Below, one piece after another: positions 38,998-45,282 of a stretch of DNA of 45,740 bases (position 1 is its first letter; the number at the start of each line of letters is the position of its first letter). The notes under the pieces were generated by a model. It searched no databases. It saw nothing but the letters and a program-made list of their open reading frames with translations, and was not told the origin of the DNA. Source of the DNA: a virus; the IMG/VR virus record IMGVR_UViG_3300046820_001905, positions 1 to 45,740 of that record; one strand, written 5' to 3'. The position numbers and the translations under genes are program-made.

Positions 38998-39158
38998 CTT
39001 ACAGTATACTCTTCAATATAGAACCACACTTGATTATGCTGCTCCTCTGCACCTTGTTCATGATCCGCTACAGCTTCTTCTGCATCCCCTTCATTCTTGA
39101 AGATGTCAACAACACTGCTACCATTAGCATGCTCTGCTATTACAACATATACATTCAT
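38994..39158 (-). CDS. Small acidic unknown protein (54 residues)
   Basis: MNVYVVIAEHANGSSVVDIF begins a beta-beta-alpha pattern. It continues KNEGDAEEAVADHEQGAEEQ and ends QVWFYIEEYTVR. GGAG lies before the ATG. It overlaps the next gene by 4 bases, and the two look like related small folds (strand-loop-strand then E/D-A-E helix). Confidence 0.7.
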   Translation of the reverse strand: MNVYVVIAEHANGSSVVDIFKNEGDAEEAVADHEQGAEEQHNQVWFYIEEYTVR

Positions 39159-39259
39159 AGAGGACTCCGTCGTGTTAGTAAATTAGTAACGAGCATAATA
39201 GGATGAATTTTTGCGTAAAAAAATTAAACGAGAAACAGGATTATATAATAGTTCGGAAT

Positions 39260-39378
39260 AAATGGCCCCCCGGTGCTTCCTTAGAGGCTTCCAAAAGGGG
39301 CCGTAGTTGATTCTAGGGCCGCTAGGGCCAAATGGCCCCCCCGCCCCCGCTGCCTTCGGTGGCTTCGCCGGGGAGGCC
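39260..39378. other. GC-rich, C-tract-containing structured island in a 236-base non-coding gap
   Basis: In an otherwise AT-rich window this stretch is strongly GC-rich. A 12-base direct repeat AAATGGCCCCCC occurs at 39260-39271 and 39330-39341, exactly 70 bases apart. CTAGGGCC is repeated at 39313-39320 and 39322-39329. GGCCCC (39264-39269) can pair with GGGGCC (39297-39302). A second imperfect hairpin spans 39334-39378. The minus strand carries G runs of 6, 7 and 5. The rest of the gap (39159-39259) is AT-rich with no clear feature. No function is recognised. Confidence 0.7.
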
Positions 39379-39394
39379 TAGCAGCCTACTGCTG

Positions 39395-39523
39395 CTACTG
39401 GATAGCTTGCTCCTCTGCTCGTGCGCGCTGGTAGGCTTCCAGGTCGAACGCATCGCGTCGCTGCTGCTCCAGGACCTCAGTGTCCGTCATCAGTTGTAGT
39501 ACAGTCCAAGTCATTGCATCCAT
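39395..39523 (-). CDS. Small acidic-basic helical protein (42 residues)
   Basis: Start at 39523 (MDAMTWTVLQLMTDTEVL) because AAGGAG lies seven bases upstream; a longer frame to 39577 is disfavoured. The rest (QQRRDAFDLEAYQRARAEEQ) is a charged helix rich in Arg, Glu and Gln. It is the last gene before the GC-rich island. Its codons are also richer in G and C than those of its neighbours. No family recognised. Confidence 0.55.
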   Translation of the reverse strand: MDAMTWTVLQLMTDTEVLEQQRRDAFDLEAYQRARAEEQAIQ

Positions 39524-39534
39524 TGTCTTACTCC

Positions 39535-39627
39535 TTATAGTGTACTGAATATTAACATTCCAATAATGAAACCCCAAACAATCCCTAATGCTATATTGAC
39601 TACTGTATCGCCAGTTGTATCATTCAT
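39535..39627 (-). CDS. 30-residue single-pass membrane peptide
   Basis: MNDTTGDTVVNIALGIVWGF then IIGMLIFSTL forms one membrane helix after a polar start. The ATG overlaps the preceding stop (ATGA), and its end contains the ribosome site of the next gene. Coupling on both sides supports a real gene. Confidence 0.55.
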   Translation of the reverse strand: MNDTTGDTVVNIALGIVWGFIIGMLIFSTL

Positions 39628-39833
39628 CACTTCCACTCCTTATAGTTGCCTGCTGCTGTATTGTCAATGTATCCCTGGAAGTACTCAGCTATCTCTTCCA
39701 GCGTCATGTTCTCTTCTGTTACTTCCGGTGAGTCATATGTGTTGCCGGTGAAGTAGTGAGGCTTGCGTGGACGTCTGTAGTAGCTATCAGCTGCGCCCCT
39801 ATCATAGGGACTTCCGTGACGGTGGATCTTCAC
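39627..39833 (-). CDS. Conserved small phage protein (HGSPYDRG family)
   Basis: 68 residues. HRHGSPYDRGAADSYYRRPR and PHYFTGNT, followed by MTLEEIAEYFQGYIDN and a final K-E-W-K, is a pattern I recognise from many phage genomes as a conserved small protein without known function. It overlaps the next gene by 4 bases. Confidence 0.8.
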   Translation of the reverse strand: MKIHRHGSPYDRGAADSYYRRPRKPHYFTGNTYDSPEVTEENMTLEEIAEYFQGYIDNTAAGNYKEWK

Positions 39834-40018
39834 GCAGACACCTTAGGAGCCATCATACGAGCACCATCGAACATGAACTGACGCAACTCACGGCGTACTT
39901 CACTTGGAAACTCATCCTCGTACTCCCGAATGAATATGATTGCTTCTAGGACACCGTACTCTGGACGGTGCTTGCGGATATAATCAACTTCCGCCATCAG
40001 ATTTGCAAAATTACTCAT
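39830..40018 (-). CDS. Small unknown protein
   Basis: 62 residues, mostly helical (LMAEVDYIRKHRPEYGVLEA, IIFIREYEDEFPSEVRREL). The ATG shares one base with the upstream stop (TAATG). No family recognised. Confidence 0.65.
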   Translation of the reverse strand: MSNFANLMAEVDYIRKHRPEYGVLEAIIFIREYEDEFPSEVRRELRQFMFDGARMMAPKVSA

Positions 40019-40254
40019 TATACTTCCTCCTTTGCACGCTTAGCGTCCATCTCTTCGGACAGGATGAACTTAGCGATGTTCATGTACTTGCGAGCACGAT
40101 CACTCATACCTACTTCAACCATGTGCTGCGCATCCGATAAGATACCCATCACAACCATCTCAATACCACAGAGCTTCGCTGTCAGAGATTCTACATACTC
40201 TTCGCGGATATCAGCTTCTGTTAAACCGTAGCAGTTCTTTTCGAATTCTGTCAT
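40018..40254 (-). CDS. Small unknown helical protein, first gene of an early unit
   Basis: 78 residues with GGAG before the ATG and a promoter ending ~33 bases upstream. The product (FEKNCYGLTEADIREEYVES, CGIEMVVMGILSDAQHMVEV, ILSEEMDAKRAKEEV) is helical and acidic. No family recognised. Confidence 0.7.
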   Translation of the reverse strand: MTEFEKNCYGLTEADIREEYVESLTAKLCGIEMVVMGILSDAQHMVEVGMSDRARKYMNIAKFILSEEMDAKRAKEEV

Positions 40255-40286
40255 TTTTCTTCTCCATTTAATTATTCAGTGAAGTC

Positions 40287-40315
40287 ATTATCGTATTAAA
40301 TGGAATTTAGGTCAA
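40287..40315 (-). promoter_or_regulatory. Sigma70-type early promoter
   Basis: TTGACC (40310-40315) and GATAAT (40287-40292), 17 bases apart, on the minus strand. The promoter and its leader (ACTGA, then ATTAA, then TGGAG) are nearly repeated at 44105, so the two promoters and their ribosome sites appear duplicated. Confidence 0.88.
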
Positions 40316-40343
40316 CAGTTTGTTCAACCGCGTATTCAGTGGG

Positions 40344-40688
40344 TTATACGTACAATAAGGTCTCCCGTGCAATAGCCAGATGCTTACACTCCCCCCGGTA
40401 CTTGAACCCCGTGCAGTCACAGCTAGACTTAGAGTCCTCCAGTATAACAGTATACTCAGTTCCCTTGCTACCTTCAACTGCTACTGATACTATATTGCGT
40501 ACTACTGCGGGTCCTGCGGAATGAAATACAAAGGTTCTGCCGCGTGTATCGAAGCGTATAGGCGACTTGAACTTCTGCAGCGGCTCTCTGCCATCCACCA
40601 TATAACCATGCATGTACTGCTTATTATCATCCAGCAGATACACGTGATTCGGTGTGTTCCAATCTGTTGTCTCACGGAAGTACTTCAT
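40344..40688 (-). CDS. SWIM-type zinc-finger protein
   Basis: 114 residues. The C-terminus SSCDCTGFKYRGECKHLAIA has the SWIM motif C-x-C-x8-C-x-H. The N-terminus (WNTPNHVYLLDDNKQYMHGY, then FKSPIRFDTRGRTFVF) is a second conserved phage segment. SWIM domains bind nucleic acid or protein partners. A role in host takeover or DNA handling is possible. It is the last gene before the promoter at 40287. Confidence 0.85.
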   Translation of the reverse strand: MKYFRETTDWNTPNHVYLLDDNKQYMHGYMVDGREPLQKFKSPIRFDTRGRTFVFHSAGPAVVRNIVSVAVEGSKGTEYTVILEDSKSSCDCTGFKYRGECKHLAIARETLLYV

Positions 40689-40703
40689 ATTTCCCCATCT
40701 ATT

Positions 40704-40910
40704 CTAAAGGTGCGGATTATCGATATAATATATCCCAAAGTCTCTATTTGACGATATTTTATATCCCTCTTCTTCTCTTTCTGCGATATATCTTTCTACT
40801 ATTCTTATCTGCTGCTCTGTAATCTTATTACCTGTTGCGCTTAGCTTACCTCTTATCTCTGATAGATTGGATAGCTTCTTTTTCAAGTATTCTAGCTCAG
40901 TTTGATTCAT
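40704..40910 (-). CDS. Small helical unknown protein
   Basis: 68 residues. The opening is a leucine-rich coiled-coil-like helix (LEYLKKKLSNLSEIRGKL) and the end is NRDFGIYYIDNPHL. The ATG shares one base with the upstream stop. No family recognised. Confidence 0.65.
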   Translation of the reverse strand: MNQTELEYLKKKLSNLSEIRGKLSATGNKITEQQIRIVERYIAEREEEGYKISSNRDFGIYYIDNPHL

Positions 40911-41119
40911 TAGTCAACTCCGAAGTGTTCTTTAATCATATCGTATGCTTGTCCACGACTAACCATATCACGCAACATAGGACTCAATGCTATACCACAT
41001 TCATTGATGATTAATTCGGCAAATCTTGCAGCGTTACTAAGTCCGCCAATTGCCCATTCTTTACCATCAGCAGTCTCATTTGCCGTTTGGATATACAGTT
41101 CTCTAATTCGTTCGTTCAT
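40910..41119 (-). CDS. Small phage protein with FAxxIxxEC ... HFGV motif
   Basis: 69 residues. The C-terminal part (RFAELIINECGIAL, then IKEHFGVD) is a pattern seen in many short phage proteins and repeated in two other genes here (44230 and 44859). The N-terminus MNERIRELYIQTANETADG also fits that group. Function unknown. It overlaps the next microprotein by 4 bases. Confidence 0.75.
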   Translation of the reverse strand: MNERIRELYIQTANETADGKEWAIGGLSNAARFAELIINECGIALSPMLRDMVSRGQAYDMIKEHFGVD

Positions 41120-41223
41120 TGTAACACTCCAAGACGATGTAGTATGTTAAACAACCATGTCAATCCCATAGCTAACCCCACGCAGCTAATAACCCCAATT
41201 CCGGCAATCTGAAATTTATTCAT
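41116..41223 (-). CDS. 35-residue membrane peptide
   Basis: MNKFQIAGIGVISCVGLAMG followed by LTWLFNILHRLGVLQ gives one long hydrophobic helix. The frame overlaps the following gene by 4 bases (ATGA) and starts 1 base before the stop of the preceding gene ends. Coupling and hydrophobicity support it. Confidence 0.6.
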   Translation of the reverse strand: MNKFQIAGIGVISCVGLAMGLTWLFNILHRLGVLQ

Positions 41224-41382
41224 TCATTCCTCATCCTCCGGTAACCTAACTCCGGTGATAATAAAAACATCACCTAACATATTCAGTGCTTCAAGTATTT
41301 CATCGTCCGTCAGAAAATCTTTAAGCGAACATCCTTTTTCAACTTGAATTAGCGCATGTAAAATCTTTTCTTGTAGATTCAT
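41224..41382 (-). CDS. Small unknown protein (52 residues)
   Basis: MNLQEKILHALIQVEKGCSL then KDFLTDDEILEALNMLGDVF and a C-terminal strand with an acidic end (VRLPEDEE). GAGGG lies before the ATG. No family recognised. Confidence 0.65.
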   Translation of the reverse strand: MNLQEKILHALIQVEKGCSLKDFLTDDEILEALNMLGDVFIITGVRLPEDEE

Positions 41383-41396
41383 ATATCCCTCGTTCA

Positions 41397-41750
41397 CTAG
41401 TCAATCCTTCCAAGCATTGCAATCTGGATCTTGTACAACTGCTTCACGTGGTCAATAGCAAATACTTTCATTGAGTCTGGTCTGATCTCACCAATATATT
41501 TGAGAGTCTTATCAATCGCATCCTGAACATCTCTATGACTGGCTGGATATGGTTTCTTTTGTTCTGCCATGTGCTTTTCGTAATCCTCCGCAATCTTTTC
41601 TGGAGTAGCATATTCCTGCCGATACTCTTGCTTCCATATCATTTTGTTAAGAAACTCCACTTCCTTCTCCAAATCCAGTCTCAATGCTATTTCTGAATTA
41701 TAAAGCTGCTTGTACTTCTCTGCTCTCTCTTTATCATCTTGTTCATTCAT
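41397..41750 (-). CDS. Unknown coiled-coil protein
   Basis: 117 residues. The first ~70 are a charged helix (ERAEKYKQLYNSEIALRLDL, EKEVEFLNKMIWKQEYRQEY). The last ~40 contain AIDKTLKYIGEIRPDSMKVF. Four-base overlap with the next gene. No family recognised. Confidence 0.65.
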   Translation of the reverse strand: MNEQDDKERAEKYKQLYNSEIALRLDLEKEVEFLNKMIWKQEYRQEYATPEKIAEDYEKHMAEQKKPYPASHRDVQDAIDKTLKYIGEIRPDSMKVFAIDHVKQLYKIQIAMLGRID

Positions 41751-42175
41751 TGTTCAAACTCCTTCAACTCAAATATATAATGACCACCACGTTGTGATTG
41801 AACCCAATTTAGATGCCACATCATATCATTATCCCGCATCGCATGAATGATTGATTCATTACCACTCCAACCAGCAGTTGAAATATAGTATCGATGAACC
41901 ATCCTACCCTTGTACTGATCCATATCACTCCACTCATGCGGCTCATCCACTTCCTTCCAACCAAAACTACGAAAATGCCAGAGTCCTTCAATAAACTTGA
42001 ACCAGCCCTTGACATCATCCCAATGCCAAATCTCAATCGCTTTCAATGCAGCTTCCGTTGGATATCCATCATCATCCAATAGATCATTATTCTCAATCAA
42101 CTCTGATATCAACTTCTTGTTATTAGCAATATCTTGTTCTAATTCTTTTAACGCTGCGTCACGATCATATTTCAT
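41747..42175 (-). CDS. Conserved phage protein with Trp-rich core
   Basis: 142 residues. The block IEIWHWDDVKGWFKFIEGLW, then YYISTAGWSGNESIIHAMRD and WVQSQRGGHYIFEL, is strongly patterned and is known to me from other phages, without a function. The N-terminal 40 residues are a helix that resembles a short coiled coil. Coupled on both sides by 4-base overlaps. Confidence 0.8.
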   Translation of the reverse strand: MKYDRDAALKELEQDIANNKKLISELIENNDLLDDDGYPTEAALKAIEIWHWDDVKGWFKFIEGLWHFRSFGWKEVDEPHEWSDMDQYKGRMVHRYYISTAGWSGNESIIHAMRDNDMMWHLNWVQSQRGGHYIFELKEFEQ

Positions 42176-42555
42176 TTTCTATCCAATCCATTCCAACACT
42201 TAATTAACTGCTCTTCTGCATTACGCATATACCAGAAATCAGCATTGATAACTAACTCCATTCCACAATACTCATCCTTGTCTTTAGTACATTCAATATA
42301 GATTGTCTGCCAGTCCTTACCATAGCACTCACTAACTGCAGTAGAATCTAATCTGGCAGCTGATCCACACATTGGACAAGGTAGAATCTCACTAGTCTCT
42401 TCTAATACCTGCTTAAACGGATCTTTGAGCTGCTCAATTGCTTTTTTTACATTAGAATACTTCTTCTTATTGACAGCAACACAGCAAGTGCAGGAAAGTT
42501 TCTTCGTATTCTTTCCTTTCATCTTAACATTACCATACGGCTGATACTTACTCAT
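42172..42555 (-). CDS. Zinc-ribbon protein resembling restriction alleviation protein Lar
   Basis: 127 residues from the ATG at 42555 (GGAG six bases upstream; a longer frame to 42567 is disfavoured). The C-terminal half shows LPCPMCGSAARL (CxxC), WQTIYIECTKDKDEYCGM and EEQLIKCWNGL, which matches the Lar-like layout: CPxCG, a second Cys pair, and a closing A/L-I-x-x-W-N. The N-terminal half has a further CTCC motif. Anti-restriction function is plausible but unproven. Confidence 0.65.
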   Translation of the reverse strand: MSKYQPYGNVKMKGKNTKKLSCTCCVAVNKKKYSNVKKAIEQLKDPFKQVLEETSEILPCPMCGSAARLDSTAVSECYGKDWQTIYIECTKDKDEYCGMELVINADFWYMRNAEEQLIKCWNGLDRK

Positions 42556-42877
42556 TTTCATCTCCAATATACTCTAAGAGCTTATCAATCTCATCTAGGC
42601 CGCATCTTGCAGTATCGTCACGGTAAGGATAGACTTCCCAATATGGTTCCATTCCCTCGTAAATACCAAGCGCATGACGATTATCCAGATAAACAGACCT
42701 CTCCTTACCAGATGGCAATTTGACACGAAATCTAACTACTGCATCACCAAACGGAGGAATGACCTGAACCTTCCAATCAGCAGGAAATTGAATGAATGGA
42801 ATCACATCTATCTCATCCAGCCACTTCTGATGACCCTCTACCTTAAACCTCATCTGCCTCAATTCATCTGAATTCAT
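42548..42877 (-). CDS. Conserved phage protein (IPFIQFP family)
   Basis: 109 residues from the ATG at 42877, which overlaps the upstream stop (ATGA) and has GGAAG upstream; an ATG at 42892 is possible. The pattern IDVIPFIQFPADWKVQVIPP, FGDAVVRFRVKLPSG, SVYLDNRHALGIYEG, PYWEVYPYRDDTARC is conserved in many tailed phages with unknown role. Confidence 0.8.
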   Translation of the reverse strand: MNSDELRQMRFKVEGHQKWLDEIDVIPFIQFPADWKVQVIPPFGDAVVRFRVKLPSGKERSVYLDNRHALGIYEGMEPYWEVYPYRDDTARCGLDEIDKLLEYIGDENE

Positions 42878-43098
42878 CTTAATATCTTCCATTGTCTTGA
42901 TCTATTCTTACCTCCAGAACTAGCTCTCATTACTCCGTTCTTCTGGACGATTACATATATCTTTTTCTCATTACTCTTCTTCCAGGCATCATATGCAAAA
43001 CAGTGAGCAAATAGCATATATTCTGATTCAAATAACATTTCAGGATTGTAGTCCATCACAACTGGATTCCATTCAAATACTCGATAAAGCTCACTCAC
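42874..43098 (-). CDS. Unknown protein, probable GTG start
   Basis: 74 residues if started at GTG 43098, whose first bases overlap the upstream stop (GTGA) with GGAG five bases before. The ATG at 43140 would overlap the preceding gene by 46 bases and is less likely. The body contains VFEWNPVVMDYNPEMLFESE, YMLFAHCFAYDAWKKS and a basic C-terminus. No family recognised. Confidence 0.65.
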   Translation of the reverse strand: MSELYRVFEWNPVVMDYNPEMLFESEYMLFAHCFAYDAWKKSNEKKIYVIVQKNGVMRASSGGKNRSRQWKILR

Positions 43099-43262
43099 AC
43101 CTTCTCCATACGAATTCCAAGCAACATTCGCAACATCCATCTCTGAAATATATTTGGAGGATTCTCTACATAGAATTGAAAGTAAGTATTACTAACATCT
43201 CCAAACGTGAGTCTGACATTCGGTTCTGGCTGACTATTGAATGTGTATTGTTTGTCTGACAT
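43095..43262 (-). CDS. Conserved small phage protein (ENPPN...RWM family)
   Basis: 55 residues: MSDKQYTFNSQPEPNVRLTF, GDVSNTYFQFYVENPPNIFQ, RWMLRMLLGIRMEKV. The beta-rich start followed by N-P-P-N-x-F-x-R-W-M-x-x-x-L-L-G is a pattern I recognise from other phages. Function unknown. It is short, but its coupling and motif make it certain enough. Confidence 0.8.
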   Translation of the reverse strand: MSDKQYTFNSQPEPNVRLTFGDVSNTYFQFYVENPPNIFQRWMLRMLLGIRMEKV

Positions 43263-43489
43263 CAGAAACTTCTCTCTAATAGCTCTACATCTATCTCTTC
43301 TGGCGGAACCTTATTCTCTAGCTGAATAATCACTTCATCCAGGAATTCTTCTGACATTGATGATACATCTTGATAGAGTCTTGCTGCAAACCTGATATCC
43401 GCAGATTCTAGGTGTTCCTTAATCTTAATATTAAGTAAGGCCAATTCTCTATTCAACTTCACAAATTCCTTTGCTTTCATTACTGACAT
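43262..43489 (-). CDS. Small helical unknown protein
   Basis: 75 residues. KAKEFVKLNRELALLNIKIK, EHLESADIRFAARLYQDVSS and the acidic EEIDVELLERSF indicate helices. GGGAG lies six bases before the ATG. No family recognised. Confidence 0.65.
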   Translation of the reverse strand: MSVMKAKEFVKLNRELALLNIKIKEHLESADIRFAARLYQDVSSMSEEFLDEVIIQLENKVPPEEIDVELLERSF

Positions 43490-43490
43490 A

Positions 43491-43676
43491 TTATACTCCC
43501 AGCAATACTGATTCGATCTTTTTCATCTGATCCGGCGTGATACGAAGAAAGTTGGTCTTCCTACCCTCAGACTTGATCTGAATGTCGAATCCATACGGAA
43601 AGTGCTCTTCGGTCAGTGTCAATGGAGCTACCTGGAACAACTGCTGCTCAATGTAATTAATCTCTGCTAATGTCAT
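43491..43676 (-). CDS. Small unknown protein
   Basis: 61 residues with GGAGG four bases before the ATG. MTLAEINYIEQQLFQVAPLT, FPYGFDIQIKSEGRKTNFLR and ITPDQMKKIESVLLG suggest a compact alpha/beta fold. No family recognised with confidence. Confidence 0.65.
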   Translation of the reverse strand: MTLAEINYIEQQLFQVAPLTLTEEHFPYGFDIQIKSEGRKTNFLRITPDQMKKIESVLLGV

Positions 43677-43685
43677 ACTGCCTCC

Positions 43686-43847
43686 TTAGTAAGAAATATA
43701 ATGAACAAATTCATTCTTGCCAATATAGAATGTTCTTCCGTTATTCAACATTCTGGCAGTACGACTCGACATCTTAATATAATCATTACCATTCAGATGA
43801 AACAAACGGCCAATAAAGACTTCACGGAATTCTAACATTGCATTCAT
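43686..43847 (-). CDS. Small unknown protein (53 residues)
   Basis: Start at 43847 (AGGAG six bases upstream) in preference to 43874. MNAMLEFREVFIGRLFHLNG, then DYIKMSSRTARMLNNGRTFY, shows a strand-rich fold. Such short proteins with a G-x-D/N-Y-x-K-x-S segment recur in T4-like phages. Function unknown. Confidence 0.65.
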   Translation of the reverse strand: MNAMLEFREVFIGRLFHLNGNDYIKMSSRTARMLNNGRTFYIGKNEFVHYISY

Positions 43848-43848
43848 A

Positions 43849-44073
43849 TTAAACTCCTCTTGATTGACGTGCACGTCTGATCATTACTTCTGATACCATA
43901 TCATTGAATGCATCATAAGCATCACCCCACTCTAAACCCTCTTCATCCTCAATCTCAGCAACCAACTCTTCCATGAACTTGAAATTTTCACGGAATGGTA
44001 CATCAATGTACTCTTCAATACTCTCTTCATACTTGTCTAACATCACTTCAAATTGTCTTTTTGTTAACATCAT
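43849..44073 (-). CDS. Small acidic helical protein, first gene of an early unit
   Basis: 74 residues from the ATG at 44073 (GGAG six bases upstream). Helical and acidic (LTKRQFEVMLDKYEESIEEY, EELVAEIEDEEGLEWGDAYD, then VMIRRARQSRGV). The promoter at 44105 lies directly upstream. No family recognised. Confidence 0.7.
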   Translation of the reverse strand: MMLTKRQFEVMLDKYEESIEEYIDVPFRENFKFMEELVAEIEDEEGLEWGDAYDAFNDMVSEVMIRRARQSRGV

Positions 44074-44104
44074 AATAATCTCCAATTAATTTCTCAGTAA
44101 AGTA

Positions 44105-44133
44105 ATTATCATATTATATTGAAATTAGGTCAA
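44105..44133 (-). promoter_or_regulatory. Sigma70-type early promoter
   Basis: TTGACC (44128-44133) and GATAAT (44105-44110), 17 bases apart, on the minus strand, immediately downstream of a terminator. The leader is similar to that of the promoter at 40287. Confidence 0.88.
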
Positions 44134-44135
44134 CA

Positions 44136-44163
44136 GACAAAAAACCCGCATCAAATGCGGGTT
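44136..44163 (-). terminator. Terminator of the rightmost early unit
   Basis: On the minus strand, AACCCGCAT and ATGCGGGTT (44143-44151 and 44155-44163) form a 9-bp stem with a 3-base loop, followed by a run of six T. The next promoter starts within about ten bases, so one unit ends and the next begins here. Confidence 0.92.
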
Positions 44164-44233
44164 ATTTCCAATAGTACACAGATATCAACAGTACCAGCAG
44201 AATTGCAATCAGTATTTTCTCTAGGTATCTCAT
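44162..44233 (-). CDS. 23-residue membrane peptide
   Basis: MRYLEKILIAILLVLLISVY followed by YWK. The ATG overlaps the preceding stop (ATGA), and the stop touches the terminator. A single hydrophobic helix with a charged start. Its small size keeps confidence moderate. Confidence 0.5.
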   Translation of the reverse strand: MRYLEKILIAILLVLLISVYYWK

Positions 44234-44511
44234 CTCTCTATCCCAAACTCTTTTAATATGCAGTCAGACGGATCAAAGTCTTCCCGCAGCGCAATGTCAG
44301 AGCACTCCCTAACTATCGAGCTAGCGAACTTCTCAAGAAGGAATATCCTACTTCCATCTATGTCATTGTTTCCAATTGCTATTCCAGCATCAGAAGCATG
44401 CTCTCTCACCTTCCTTCTCAGCCTACTTCTCTTGTATCCAGACTGCAATGCATCTATCTGACCATTCAGTCGCTCTATCTCAAGCTCATACTCCTCCGCT
44501 GTCTTGCTCAT
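44230..44511 (-). CDS. Small phage protein with coiled coil and FAxxIxxEC ... FGI motif
   Basis: 93 residues from the ATG at 44511 (AGGA six bases upstream; the longer frame to 44541 is disfavoured). The N-terminal ~40 residues are a coiled coil (EEYELEIERLNGQIDALQSG). The C-terminus has KFASSIVRECSDIALRED then LKEFGIER, as in 40910 and 44859. Function unknown. Confidence 0.7.
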   Translation of the reverse strand: MSKTAEEYELEIERLNGQIDALQSGYKRSRLRRKVREHASDAGIAIGNNDIDGSRIFLLEKFASSIVRECSDIALREDFDPSDCILKEFGIER

Positions 44512-44650
44512 ATCTCTTCCTCTCAATCTCATACAACTCATGAGTTATCATTGTTTTAACTATCCGAGGATAATGATCCGGATCTGGCAAGTCACCCTTC
44601 TCCATCAGATTAGTGATTGCCAACTCAATATCCTCTTTACTTGGATTCAT
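44486..44650 (-). CDS. Small unknown protein (54 residues)
   Basis: MNPSKEDIELAITNLMEKGD, LPDPDHYPRIVKTMITHELY and EIERKRYEQDSGGV. The ATG shares one base with the preceding stop (TAATG). It overlaps the next gene start by 26 bases, unusual for this operon, so its C-terminal end is shared in two frames. No family recognised. Confidence 0.6.
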   Translation of the reverse strand: MNPSKEDIELAITNLMEKGDLPDPDHYPRIVKTMITHELYEIERKRYEQDSGGV

Positions 44651-44862
44651 TACAACAACTCTTTCTCAACCACAACATACTCATCCAACTCATTCAATTC
44701 TGCTTCCATCATTGCATACTCAATTGCATCTGATTCTAACTTGAATACTCTTAACAAATACTCTACTTCCTCCACCATATTGACTACCGCAAACACCTTC
44801 GTAGTCTCTTCTTCTGCTTCTCTGTCCTCTTTAAAGAACACTCTTTCTGCTAATGCTTTCAT
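44650..44862 (-). CDS. Small acidic helical protein
   Basis: 70 residues, very Glu-rich (KEDREAEEETTKVFAVVNMV, EEVEYLLRVFKLESDAIEYA, MMEAELNELDEYVVVEKELL). It overlaps the upstream gene by 4 bases. An acidic decoy-like protein is possible; nothing is recognised. Confidence 0.65.
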   Translation of the reverse strand: MKALAERVFFKEDREAEEETTKVFAVVNMVEEVEYLLRVFKLESDAIEYAMMEAELNELDEYVVVEKELL

Positions 44863-45095
44863 AATGTATCTCCATTCTCAATTCCAAAATGCTTTCTAAT
44901 TGCCTCAGCTTCAACCGTCCTAACTTGCTGACAACACTCTTCAATCAATGCTAAAGCAAAGAGTCGTCCAGGACCAGACCAAATAGGTGAGTTGTAGATG
45001 TTAAATCTAGTCCTGGCTGCAATCAGATTAAACTTATCAGGATTGTCTGGTAAGAGAACAGCATCATACGCTTCATTGAATTCATCAAAGCTCAT
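44859..45095 (-). CDS. Small phage protein with FAxxIxxEC ... HFGI motif
   Basis: 78 residues from the ATG at 45095 (GAGGAG seven bases upstream; the longer frame to 45113 is disfavoured). MSFDEFNEAYDAVLLPDNPD begins it, and the end LFALALIEECCQQVRTVEAE, AIRKHFGIEN carries the motif shared with 40910 and 44230. Function unknown. Confidence 0.7.
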   Translation of the reverse strand: MSFDEFNEAYDAVLLPDNPDKFNLIAARTRFNIYNSPIWSGPGRLFALALIEECCQQVRTVEAEAIRKHFGIENGDTL

Positions 45096-45282
45096 TGTCG
45101 ATCTCCTCTCCAATCCTTGTCATTTCAATAAGTGCACGCTCAGACCGAATCTGTCTCTGACGTCCTTCTTCTAGCACCATCTCAGAATACTTAATAAAGT
45201 TATCCTTACGAATATGTAATACACTATACTCGTCGTCGTAGATGATTCCGGCAGACTTCGCTATACACTTAAAGTCAATCAT
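45085..45282 (-). CDS. Small unknown protein
   Basis: 65 residues from the ATG at 45282, preferred over 45297 because GCGGA is then at normal spacing and overlap with the preceding gene is small. MIDFKCIAKSAGIIYDDEYS, VLHIRKDNFIKYSEMVLEEG and an acidic C-terminus. No family recognised. Confidence 0.65.
   Translation of the reverse strand: MIDFKCIAKSAGIIYDDEYSVLHIRKDNFIKYSEMVLEEGRQRQIRSERALIEMTRIGEEIDNEL

Noticed and set aside
39260-39378. CRISPR array or tandem terminators
   Set aside because: Only two copies of one short repeat, no spacer pattern, and neither hairpin is followed by a T tract on either strand.
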